Assembly: GCF_001857965.1 (NCBI RefSeq)
Contig: NZ_CP017774.1
Location: 3,224,001 to 3,288,000, forward strand
Length of the DNA: 64,000 bases
DNA from: Flavobacterium commune
Lineage (GTDB): Bacteria; Bacteroidota; Bacteroidia; Flavobacteriales; Flavobacteriaceae
Direction of reading: 5' to 3'
The position numbers and the translations under genes were made by a program. A model generated the notes under the pieces. The model searched no databases. It was not told the DNA's origin and was given only the letters and a program-made list of their open reading frames with translations. Numbering within the stretch: the stretch's first letter is position 1; every line of letters begins with the position of its first letter. Positions 36,963-43,781 of the stretch are shown here, one piece after another.

Positions 36963-37865
36963 CTACAATGGTTCAGCATAATTTTTGTTGGTTGTTGCGT
37001 TGAGGTTTTGACGTTGGTTTGACGGTGTTGTATCGATGTTGTGACTAAAGTTGACGCTGTTTAATATCCAGTTTTGTGCTGCTGCTTGCCAATCGACCAT
37101 GGGTGTTTTACCACCGACTAACCAGCCTACACTGGAGAAGTAATTGAAAAATTTTTGGGCTTCCAGTTCGGGGAAGTTGTTTTCCAGAAAATAGGTTTTG
37201 ACTTCTTCGGTTGTTGGATTGTGTTCCCTCGACTGCGCTCGGGTTAACAGATCGGATTTCTTAATTTCATCTTTTTCTTCTTTTTTCGCGGAATTTTTTT
37301 CTTTTTTTTCTTCGGCAGCTTCGTTTTTTAAAAGCTCATTTTCAGAGATTGCTTCATTCTTTGCAGTGAATTTTTTTGCTTGCTTGTCCAATTTTGAAAC
37401 GTTTTTTTTGTTTGAAATGTTTGTATTGTTTATATAGTTTATAGAAGGTACTACTGCTTGTTCAGTACCAGTCCTACTACTAGTACAAGACTTGTTCAAA
37501 GCTTGTTCAGAGACCTGTTCAAAAAGAAGTTCATTTTTTAGTTTTCTTTCGGATTTTAGTAGCGGCTTTAAATCTTCTGAAAAGTTGAATAAAATGACAT
37601 GACTGCCTTTGAATGGATTGTAGGATGGTTCATAATTGATGTAGCCAAAATTATGTAGTTTCTTTAGGCATTTGTGATAGGTGGCTTTTGAACTGATTTT
37701 GCTTATTCTCATTACCTCATCACGATTGATACTTATTGGGTTTTTGAAACGGTTACAGTTCCAGAATTGAAAAAGTGCAATGTACAGACTTATGTGTGTT
37801 GGGTTGAGTGTTTTGTCAATGGCTACTTTTTCGAAGAAGCCGGTTAGGTGTTTTATGTAGTTCAT
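36963..37865 (-). CDS. DnaD-like primosome organiser/replication protein
   Basis: The 300-residue protein starts with a winged-helix-like region (about 1-110: THISLYIALFQFWN, then RDEVMRISKISSKATYHKCLKKLHNFGYI). A low-complexity lysine/glutamate-rich linker follows (about 160-215). The C-terminal patch (about 225-275) holds TTEEVKTYFLENNFPELEAQKF and VDWQAAAQNWI, which resemble the DnaD/phage replisome-organiser ending. It lies upstream of a DnaC-like ATPase, so a role in starting element replication is likely. A truncated copy of this C terminus exists at 33328-33560. Confidence 0.65.
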   Translation of the reverse strand: MNYIKHLTGFFEKVAIDKTLNPTHISLYIALFQFWNCNRFKNPISINRDEVMRISKISSKATYHKCLKKLHNFGYINYEPSYNPFKGSHVILFNFSEDLKPLLKSERKLKNELLFEQVSEQALNKSCTSSRTGTEQAVVPSINYINNTNISNKKNVSKLDKQAKKFTAKNEAISENELLKNEAAEEKKEKNSAKKEEKDEIKKSDLLTRAQSREHNPTTEEVKTYFLENNFPELEAQKFFNYFSSVGWLVGGKTPMVDWQAAAQNWILNSVNFSHNIDTTPSNQRQNLNATTNKNYAEPL

Positions 37866-37955
37866 ATTTTGAGTGATTAGTGATTAGTCCTTAGACTGTA
37901 AAGTGTGGAAAGGATGTTACTACTGTGGATAAAAGGTATTTCGCTTTGTAACTAT

Positions 37956-38261
37956 TTATCGGACTAGCCATTTTGGATTGAATAGAGTAACTGTAGCATC
38001 GACTTTATTAGCTTCTAGTAGTTTGTCTAAATCGGCACTAGAGTAATATAAAATCCCTCCAATTTTGGTATAGGTAATGGTTCCGTTGATGCGAAGGTTT
38101 TGTAAAGTACCTGGAGAAATGTTTAACAACTTGCGGACTTCATTGGATTTGAGCCATTGTTTTGTTTGCTGGGGTTTGGATTGAATGATTTCTTTTAAAT
38201 CATTTAGTAGAAGGGTACGGAATTCGTTTAAATCTTCGAGTGTAATTACTTGTACTGCCAT
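37956..38261 (-). CDS. helix-turn-helix (excisionase-like) DNA-binding protein
   Basis: From ATG 38261 this is a 101-residue protein; an upstream in-frame ATG at 38291 adds a poorly conserved leader. It has an HTH_17 pattern KQWLKSNEVRKLLNISPGTLQNLRINGTITYTKIGGILYY, the form found in excisionase and MerR-like proteins of Bacteroidota conjugative elements. It probably regulates excision or the neighbouring RteC-like and primosome genes. Confidence 0.75.
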   Translation of the reverse strand: MAVQVITLEDLNEFRTLLLNDLKEIIQSKPQQTKQWLKSNEVRKLLNISPGTLQNLRINGTITYTKIGGILYYSSADLDKLLEANKVDATVTLFNPKWLVR

Positions 38262-38375
38262 AACATAGTATTTTAGTTTGTTATGGTACAAATTTGTAAG
38301 ATTTGATTTGTTTTAAATCACAAGTCAATCACAAGTTGTGAATGATTTTTATTCAAAATATTATATTTATTGGTT

Positions 38376-39230
38376 TTATAACAAGTCGTCTGTGTTTTCC
38401 ATTCTTTTTACTAATTTTTCTTTTAATGCGTTTAAGAATTTTGTTTGGTCGGATTTACGCATTCTAATTTCAAGGAAAGCCCTGTGGTACTGACCTAAAT
38501 CTATGTTAAACACATTTTGGAAATACTCTGCTATCTCTTTTAAATCTGAAGTACCATTGTTAAACACTCCTTCGGTATGTAATGCATATAAAAGCTCTAT
38601 TAATGCGACTTTAGAACCTGTCCAGTTTTGTTTCACCTTGGGATTGACTTGTGATTTTTCTCTTGGCTCTTTATTTTCTATAATTAAAAGTTTATCTTCT
38701 AAGTACACTTGAATTAAATCATGCGCCATAATTTTAGCCACTTTGAAATCGTGTGATGTAGAAAAAGAGCGATCTGCTTCAAAATAGAAACTATCTAAAG
38801 CTAATTTAACATCAAATTTTCCTCTTGCAAAATATTTATGGTCTAGATAACTACTTCCTGTTCTGTAATATTTATAAAAGTCTAAATTGTTATCAAAATA
38901 TCTTTTTAGTTTTTCTAATTCATTGTTTAGATATTTTTTTATAATTCGATCGCCTCCATGTGGCTTTTTAGTTTCTATTTTATAAATGGCATTATAATAA
39001 ATAAGCTTTGAAGTAAACTTTGATTTTATGTTTTTAAAGAAATCTATTTCAACTTCCAGCGATTTATTCTTTTCCTTTTCGAAAATTGTTTTTAATTTCT
39101 CAATAGCGTTAACAATCATTTCGATAGCTTTTTCGCTTCTGATAATTGGGTCATCAATTTCTAAATCGGTAAAGTTTAATTTTTCATTTAGATTTGAAAG
39201 TAGTTCTGTGCTTTGTTGTTCAAGTTTCAA
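38376..39230 (-). CDS. RteC-domain protein
   Basis: The 284-residue, largely helical protein matches RteC-family regulators of CTnDOT-like conjugative elements. Recognisable parts are IYYNAIYKIETKKPHGG, LKRYFDNNLDFYKYYRTGSSYLD, FYFEADRSFSTSHD and the C-terminal LLYALHTEGVFNNG, a region with a helix-turn-helix. RteC activates excision genes in CTnDOT; here the HTH gene lies 114 nt downstream. Frames on the opposite strand are shadows. Confidence 0.85.
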   Translation of the reverse strand: MKLEQQSTELLSNLNEKLNFTDLEIDDPIIRSEKAIEMIVNAIEKLKTIFEKEKNKSLEVEIDFFKNIKSKFTSKLIYYNAIYKIETKKPHGGDRIIKKYLNNELEKLKRYFDNNLDFYKYYRTGSSYLDHKYFARGKFDVKLALDSFYFEADRSFSTSHDFKVAKIMAHDLIQVYLEDKLLIIENKEPREKSQVNPKVKQNWTGSKVALIELLYALHTEGVFNNGTSDLKEIAEYFQNVFNIDLGQYHRAFLEIRMRKSDQTKFLNALKEKLVKRMENTDDLL

Positions 39231-39495
39231 AATTTAATATTTCTCTTTTTTTTTCATAAACAACTTCTTTTAAAATATTTGGTTCGTTTATTGCAGCGGG
39301 GAATCCGCAATAAACTGTCATTAAAAGCATAATTTCTTTTATATTTTAAACTGTCAAATTAATATTTAGCCCCGCATTTATGTTAAGCTTTATTTGAGAT
39401 TGTGCATTTCCCAATGCAGTCAAAGTAGAAATAGTTGCGATTTGTCTATACAATTGTTTTTGGTTATTTTTAAATGCAGTTTTTATAGTTAGGTA
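39231..39495. other. 265-bp gap with a stem-loop
   Basis: GTTTATTGC (39286-39294) and GCAATAAAC (39307-39315) form perfect 9-bp arms around a 12-nt loop with GGGG. It lies between the RteC gene and the cupin operon, both minus strand. Terminator or operator; nothing else recognised. Confidence 0.4.
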
Positions 39496-39879
39496 TCACA
39501 CGAAAAAACGGTCTTCGTCAGTCGCATGGGTCAAAGGAGCTGTGCCAATAATTCTTAATTTATAAGCTGAATTATTTTCGAATTTATGAACTTGATTGGG
39601 CTGTATAGAAAAACAATCTCCCTCTGCAACTTTTATTTCATAATCCCAAATTATCTTATCGTTGGTTATATTTCCTAAATAGATAATTCCTTCGCCCGAG
39701 AGTATAAAATATGTTTCTATACCCACTTTATGGTAGTGAGCAGGGATAAATTGATTAGGTGCTAATTCTATAGCAAAAATAGATGCATCCTCGTCTCCTG
39801 CAAGACGTGCTAATTTTATACCATTATACTGGTTGTTTTGGATAGCCTCTAATGCCAAATTAATATTGTTAACTTTCAT
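39496..39879 (-). CDS. cupin-domain protein
   Basis: Starting at ATG 39879 (a tight 1-nt gap after the tautomerase stop) it has 127 residues with a cupin core: IPAHYHKVGIETYFILSGEG (metal-ligand H-x-H pattern plus glutamate) and AEGDCFSIQPNQVHKFEN (second motif with His). An earlier in-frame ATG at 39948 would overlap the tautomerase gene. It likely binds a metal and a small ligand, enzyme or sensor unknown. Cotranscribed with the tautomerase and the Crp/Fnr gene. Confidence 0.75.
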   Translation of the reverse strand: MKVNNINLALEAIQNNQYNGIKLARLAGDEDASIFAIELAPNQFIPAHYHKVGIETYFILSGEGIIYLGNITNDKIIWDYEIKVAEGDCFSIQPNQVHKFENNSAYKLRIIGTAPLTHATDEDRFFV

Positions 39880-39880
39880 A

Positions 39881-40273
39881 TTATATATGCTTAGGATTTT
39901 GTATTGCTCCGTTTCCGAAAGACCAGTTTTCTTTTCCTTCAATCTCATTTAAGAGAATTATTACTTCATTTGGCGGGATGCTTGCATCTGCATTTATGTT
40001 ATCTGTAATAGCTTTGTATAAAAGTTTCTTTTGCTTGATGGTACGACCCTTTGCAGCAAAAATATGGATATAAACAATCTTTGATGAATGCTTAATCCCC
40101 AGATATGTTTCAGGATATTTTAAATATTTTTCATTAAGACATTCTATAATATGAAAATAGTCATCTTTAGGAATACGGAACACATCTATTAATGCTTGAT
40201 GAATGGCAGAAGAAACAAGGTCGATAGTTTCTTGTTGATAACTATCAGAAAGGGATATTCTTATAAGTGGCAT
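39881..40273 (-). CDS. tautomerase-family protein
   Basis: The 130-residue protein starts MPLIRISL, keeping the catalytic N-terminal proline of the 4-oxalocrotonate tautomerase/MIF superfamily. The length is that of the two-motif forms. Its second half (IVYIHIFAAKGRTIKQKKLLYKAI) repeats the beta-alpha-beta pattern. It lies 42 nt downstream of a Crp/Fnr gene and 1 nt ahead of the cupin gene in one operon. Confidence 0.8.
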   Translation of the reverse strand: MPLIRISLSDSYQQETIDLVSSAIHQALIDVFRIPKDDYFHIIECLNEKYLKYPETYLGIKHSSKIVYIHIFAAKGRTIKQKKLLYKAITDNINADASIPPNEVIILLNEIEGKENWSFGNGAIQNPKHI

Positions 40274-40315
40274 AATTGATTGATTTAATTATACCACAAA
40301 ATTCTGAAAACTGTT

Positions 40316-40861
40316 TCATTTTCGACCTTGATGTAGGTCAAGACTTTTTAATCGAGACAATGTTTCTGCACGAATTTTTAGATAAGAAGCAATAAGGTGT
40401 TGAGGGAAATCTTGTTCAATATTTTCCCGAACTGAAATCAACTCCAAGTAACGCTCTTTCGCCTTGAGCTTTACTAAAGATGTTTCTTTAAAACACTTGT
40501 TAACAAAAAGTTCCTCAATAATTTTTTTAAATAGGAGTAAGAATTGATGCTCTAAAACTAATTCATTATACAGTTCTTTATCTACAACATAAATTATAGT
40601 GTTAGAATATGCCTTAATGAAAGCCGGAGAAGGAATTTCGGTTAAAAAACTCCGATAAGAAGTAACTACAGCATTTTTACTATACAACTCATTTACAATA
40701 ATATCGCCATCTGCATCTTCAAAATAAGAATAAAGTGTTCCGCTTTCTACAATACCTATCAAGTTACAAAGTTCGTTTTCACGTATAAAAAAATCACTCT
40801 TTTTTAGCTCTAATTTACGAGCCACTTTCTTGAACAAATTTATATTTTCTTCTGTAAGCAT
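40316..40861 (-). CDS. Crp/Fnr-family transcriptional regulator
   Basis: The 181-residue protein has a cNMP-binding-like N-terminal half (LIGIVESGTLYSYFEDADGDIIVNELYSKNAVV) and a C-terminal helix-turn-helix (FPQHLIASYLKIRAETLSRLKSL). It is first of a three-gene operon with tautomerase and cupin genes and likely controls them. It is distinct from the Crp/Fnr protein at 34627. Confidence 0.8.
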   Translation of the reverse strand: MLTEENINLFKKVARKLELKKSDFFIRENELCNLIGIVESGTLYSYFEDADGDIIVNELYSKNAVVTSYRSFLTEIPSPAFIKAYSNTIIYVVDKELYNELVLEHQFLLLFKKIIEELFVNKCFKETSLVKLKAKERYLELISVRENIEQDFPQHLIASYLKIRAETLSRLKSLDLHQGRK

Positions 40862-41127
40862 ATATAATTAATCTTATCAATTGTGTAAATGTACAAAAAG
40901 TATAGTTTGCTTCTAGTTTATATACTTATCCACCGCATAATCCAATTTCTTACTTACAATTTTGTATACATTTGTGTCTGTTGGATAAAAAAATGATTGA
41001 GTAATTTTGAAACATACTCGATACGCATCCAATTATTTGAAGCGATTGTAACGGACGTATGATTGCTTAAATCCTTCTTAAAACTTTACAAATTCACTGT
41101 ATTAATTTAGTAACATAATCTCCAGCA

Positions 41128-42372
41128 TTAGGAAACTTGCTCTTTTTGATTTTTGGGAATAATTATAAGTTTATCTTTCAAAATCTTCATATCATCACTT
41201 ACTTTTCTATCCAATACTTTAGCATAATGTTGAGTGGTTTTTAAATTTTTATGTCCAAGCATTTTGCTTACGCTTTCAATAGGAACGCCATTTGTAAGTG
41301 TTACAGTTGTAGCAAAAGTGTGCCGGGCAATGTGAAAGGTTAATTCTTTTTCTATTTCGCAAACTCCTGCAATTTCTTTTAAATAGGCATTCATTTTTTG
41401 ATTAGATAAAATAGGGAGTAGTTTATTTTCATTTAGACATTGTGGATGATTTTCATATTTATCAATTATCATTTGCGTTACTGGGAGGATCGGAATTTTA
41501 GAAGCGGATTCTGTTTTTTGTCTGTGCGTGAATATCCATTTTTCGCCATCAATACCGTAACTTATATGAGATTTTGTTAAGTTTTTGACATCTATATAGG
41601 CTAGACCAGTAAAACAGCTAAAAAGGAAAATATCGCGTACTAAAGACAATCGTTCTGTTTTGAAATCTTTTTCAATAATGGATTGAATTTCATCTTCTGT
41701 AAGATAAACTCGTTCTACTTCTTTTACTTTTGATTTATAGTTAGCAAAAGGATTTTTGTCAAGCCAATCATTGGCCAGACAGATCTTGATAATTTTATTG
41801 AAGTTCTTGATGTATTTTACTGCTGTATTGTTAGCGCAGTTCCGAACACTTCTTAACCAAAATTCATAATCCGAAATAAAAGCATGATCAATCTTTGTAA
41901 TATCTATATCGGAAATATTGTATTTCCATTGCATAAATTCGATTGTATGTTTCAAAGAAGTAGTGTAGCGTTCTAATGTTCCTGGAGCGTATTCTTTTCC
42001 AACAAGCTCTTTTATTTTGTTGTTGTGGTCTTGGAAGATAGGAATGAGCATTCTTGCTCTTTCATCTACTCCTAATAGTTTGCTCTTGATTGTTTCTGAA
42101 GTTACAGCTATCTTTTTATGGATTAGTTCCATTTCAGCATCTCTTATTTGACTTTTCAACAAATCAAGATGATTATTTATTGAACGAGCTTCTTCTGAGG
42201 TTCCTTTCATTTTGCCTGCTTCTGTAGACCATTTGGATATTTCTATAAATCGGTTTGTGCTTAACTCGATACGTTTTCCGTTGATTGTAATTCTGGTATA
42301 GATAGGAACTAAACCATTTGCAGCTGCTTTCGCTTTTTTTGCATAAAAGAGAATTGATACTTTTGTTTTCAT
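41128..42372 (-). CDS. IntDOT-like tyrosine integrase
   Basis: Starting at ATG 42372 (an upstream ATG at 42411 is also in frame) the 414-residue protein has an N-terminal Arm-binding domain (MKTKVSILFYAKKAK, NGLVPIYTRITINGKRIELST), a SAM-like core-binding region (about 100-200) and a catalytic domain. The first catalytic Arg is absent, with CFTGLAYIDVKNL where most recombinases have TGLR. The HxxR pair is in FHIARHTFAT, then LGHKNLKTTQHY holds the His and the nucleophile Tyr. Loss of Arg I is known in IntDOT-type integrases. It is 274 bp from the 3' end of tRNA-Ser, a common insertion target. Confidence 0.88.
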   Translation of the reverse strand: MKTKVSILFYAKKAKAAANGLVPIYTRITINGKRIELSTNRFIEISKWSTEAGKMKGTSEEARSINNHLDLLKSQIRDAEMELIHKKIAVTSETIKSKLLGVDERARMLIPIFQDHNNKIKELVGKEYAPGTLERYTTSLKHTIEFMQWKYNISDIDITKIDHAFISDYEFWLRSVRNCANNTAVKYIKNFNKIIKICLANDWLDKNPFANYKSKVKEVERVYLTEDEIQSIIEKDFKTERLSLVRDIFLFSCFTGLAYIDVKNLTKSHISYGIDGEKWIFTHRQKTESASKIPILPVTQMIIDKYENHPQCLNENKLLPILSNQKMNAYLKEIAGVCEIEKELTFHIARHTFATTVTLTNGVPIESVSKMLGHKNLKTTQHYAKVLDRKVSDDMKILKDKLIIIPKNQKEQVS

Positions 42373-42492
42373 TGTGGCGACCTTTTTAGTTGTTATTAAA
42401 TTTAACTTCAATATGACTAATCCACAAGATGTACAGTTTTTAAACTGGTTATAGAACTGGCTACAAAGCCTTGTGAATACTAGTCTGAAATA

Positions 42493-42537
42493 AAAATCGG
42501 TTACCCAAAATTTGGATTGTTTAGGGTAACCGATTTT
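42493..42537. terminator. long inverted repeat beside the integrase gene
   Basis: AAAATCGGTTACCC (42493-42506) and GGGTAACCGATTTT (42524-42537) are perfect 14-bp arms around a 17-nt loop. It lies between integrase and tRNA-Ser. It may be a terminator, or part of the element's end, since such palindromes often flank attachment sites. Confidence 0.5.
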
Positions 42538-42588
42538 ATCTCTTTAGGTTCACGAATGAATAAATAATTTGATATGTGATAAAAAGAA

Positions 42589-42622
42589 AAAACCCTTAAA
42601 ATCATACGATTTTAAGGGTTTT
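42589..42622 (-). terminator. intrinsic terminator after tRNA-Ser
   Basis: AAAACCCTTAAAATC (42589-42603) and GATTTTAAGGGTTTT (42608-42622) pair perfectly (15 bp, 4-nt loop). On the minus strand the stem is followed by a T-rich tract. It lies 24 nt after the tRNA-Ser 3' end. Confidence 0.75.
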
Positions 42623-42645
42623 AATTCAATTTGCTTTTCGGCTAG

Positions 42646-42730
42646 CGGAGAAAGAGGGATTCGAACCCCCGGACCTGTTACAGTCAACAGTTTTCAAGAC
42701 TGCCGCATTCGACCGCTCTGCCATTTCTCC
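42646..42730 (-). tRNA. tRNA-Ser (anticodon UGA)
   Basis: The 85-nt minus-strand sequence folds as a class II tRNA: acceptor GGAGAAA pairs with TTTCTCC, followed by discriminator G; the anticodon loop is CTTGAAA with anticodon TGA (42694-42696); the T-loop is GTTCGAATC; and there is a long variable arm. CCA is not encoded, as usual in this phylum. A reading frame across it on the plus strand is not a gene. Its 3' end faces the integrase gene, so it is a candidate attachment site. Confidence 0.95.
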
Positions 42731-42762
42731 AGTATGTCGCTATCATTTTGTGATTGCGAGTG

Positions 42763-42770
42763 CAAATATA
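42763..42770 (-). promoter_or_regulatory. -7 box of the tRNA-Ser gene
   Basis: On the minus strand the sequence reads TATATTTG (TAnnTTTG), about 33 nt upstream of the mature tRNA 5' end. The -33 partner is not clear. Confidence 0.5.
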
Positions 42771-42994
42771 GGAGGTTTTTATTGATAAAAAAAATATTTA
42801 ATGATTACCTAAGAACTTATTCTTCTAAAAAAGGACTGTAATTTTTTAATTTAGTTCTAACTGATTGAAAATCATTAGGAAAACCTAATAAAATTAATTT
42901 GTTTTTTGGAAATATAAAGACTTGTACTCTTTTATTGTTTTAGAATAATGGTGATAGCTAGAGAAATTGTTGGATTGGAAAAAATTAAACTATA

Positions 42995-43474
42995 GACATG
43001 ACATCCAAACCAAAGAAGGATTTCTATATTTGACTACTATTGTGGATTTATTTATACGACAGAAAAATTATACGTTGGAGTTTGAGAGATGGAATGAGTA
43101 AAAAGGAACCCTCTCTTAAAGCTTGGAAAATGGCAGTTAAAAACCGAATATTGGAGAGGTTTGATTTTTCATTCAGACAGAGGTGTTCAATATGCCAGCA
43201 AAAAGTTTGTATATGTTCTTGATTCTTATAAAAAAATAAACCGCAGTATGAGCCGTAAAGGAAATTGTTAGGATAATGCTGTAGCTGAAAGCTTCTTTAA
43301 ATCTTTGAAAACGGAATTGATTTATGGAAACAGACTGATTTCTAAAGAACAAATGAAACTAGAAATCTTTGTATACATTGAAATTTGGTACAATCGAAAA
43401 AGAAGACATTCTGTTTTGAATTACAAAAAAATCGAAGAATTTAACAATCAAATTAATTACAAAAATGTAGCTTA
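42995..43474 (+). pseudogene. IS3-family transposase (OrfB) remnant
   Basis: Translations of the three plus frames give successive parts of an IS3/IS150 integrase: TKEGFLYLTTIVDLF, then [15 protein letters not shown] and [15 protein letters not shown], a shift to [23 protein letters not shown]-stop-DNAVAESFFKSLKTELIY and IWYNRKRRHSVLNYKK, ending at a stop near 43474. The DDE core around DNAVAESFFKSLK is broken by a TAG in place of Trp, and at least two frameshifts are seen. The N-terminal half is missing. Confidence 0.8.
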
Positions 43475-43506
43475 ATTTAATATGCAGTTTTTATTTGCAT
43501 ATCATA

Positions 43507-43653
43507 GATTCTTATACTGATGTTCATGAATGGGAAGAAAAGGCTAAAAATTTAGCTTATTGTTACATCCAGAATTTTGAACGCTACACGGATACCGAAG
43601 AAGGAAAACGTTTAGTCAATTCAGAACCAACATTAGAACCGGTATTGTTCTAA
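43507..43653 (+). pseudogene. pckA: C-terminal fragment of ATP-dependent PEP carboxykinase
   Basis: A 48-codon tail (DSYTDVHEWEEKAKNLAY..., NFERYTDTEEGKRLVN, ending VLF-stop) resembles the end of bacterial ATP-PEPCK, in E. coli roughly SPEQWQEKATKLAKLF and NFDKYTDTPAGAALV. No catalytic part lies upstream, where the IS3 remnant ends about 30 nt before. The identification rests on this tail only, recalled rather than searched. It likely marks a pckA gene truncated by mobile DNA. Confidence 0.6.
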
Positions 43654-43781
43654 ATTAAATAAACTATTTTTTTAATGTTGGGAGGCATTTTTAAAATAGT
43701 TATTTTTATAAGATTAATAATTACGACACAATCAAAAGACAAATTAGAATTACAATTTATTAAATTTTTATAATTGAATTT

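Noticed and set aside
42569..42841. 90-residue plus-strand frame containing [14 protein letters not shown]
   Set aside because: This is the translated complement of tRNA-Ser, a familiar false gene.
43040..43222. 60-residue frame (WIYLYDRKIIRWSL...) as a separate small gene
   Set aside because: It is one of the frames of the broken IS3 transposase, not an independent gene.
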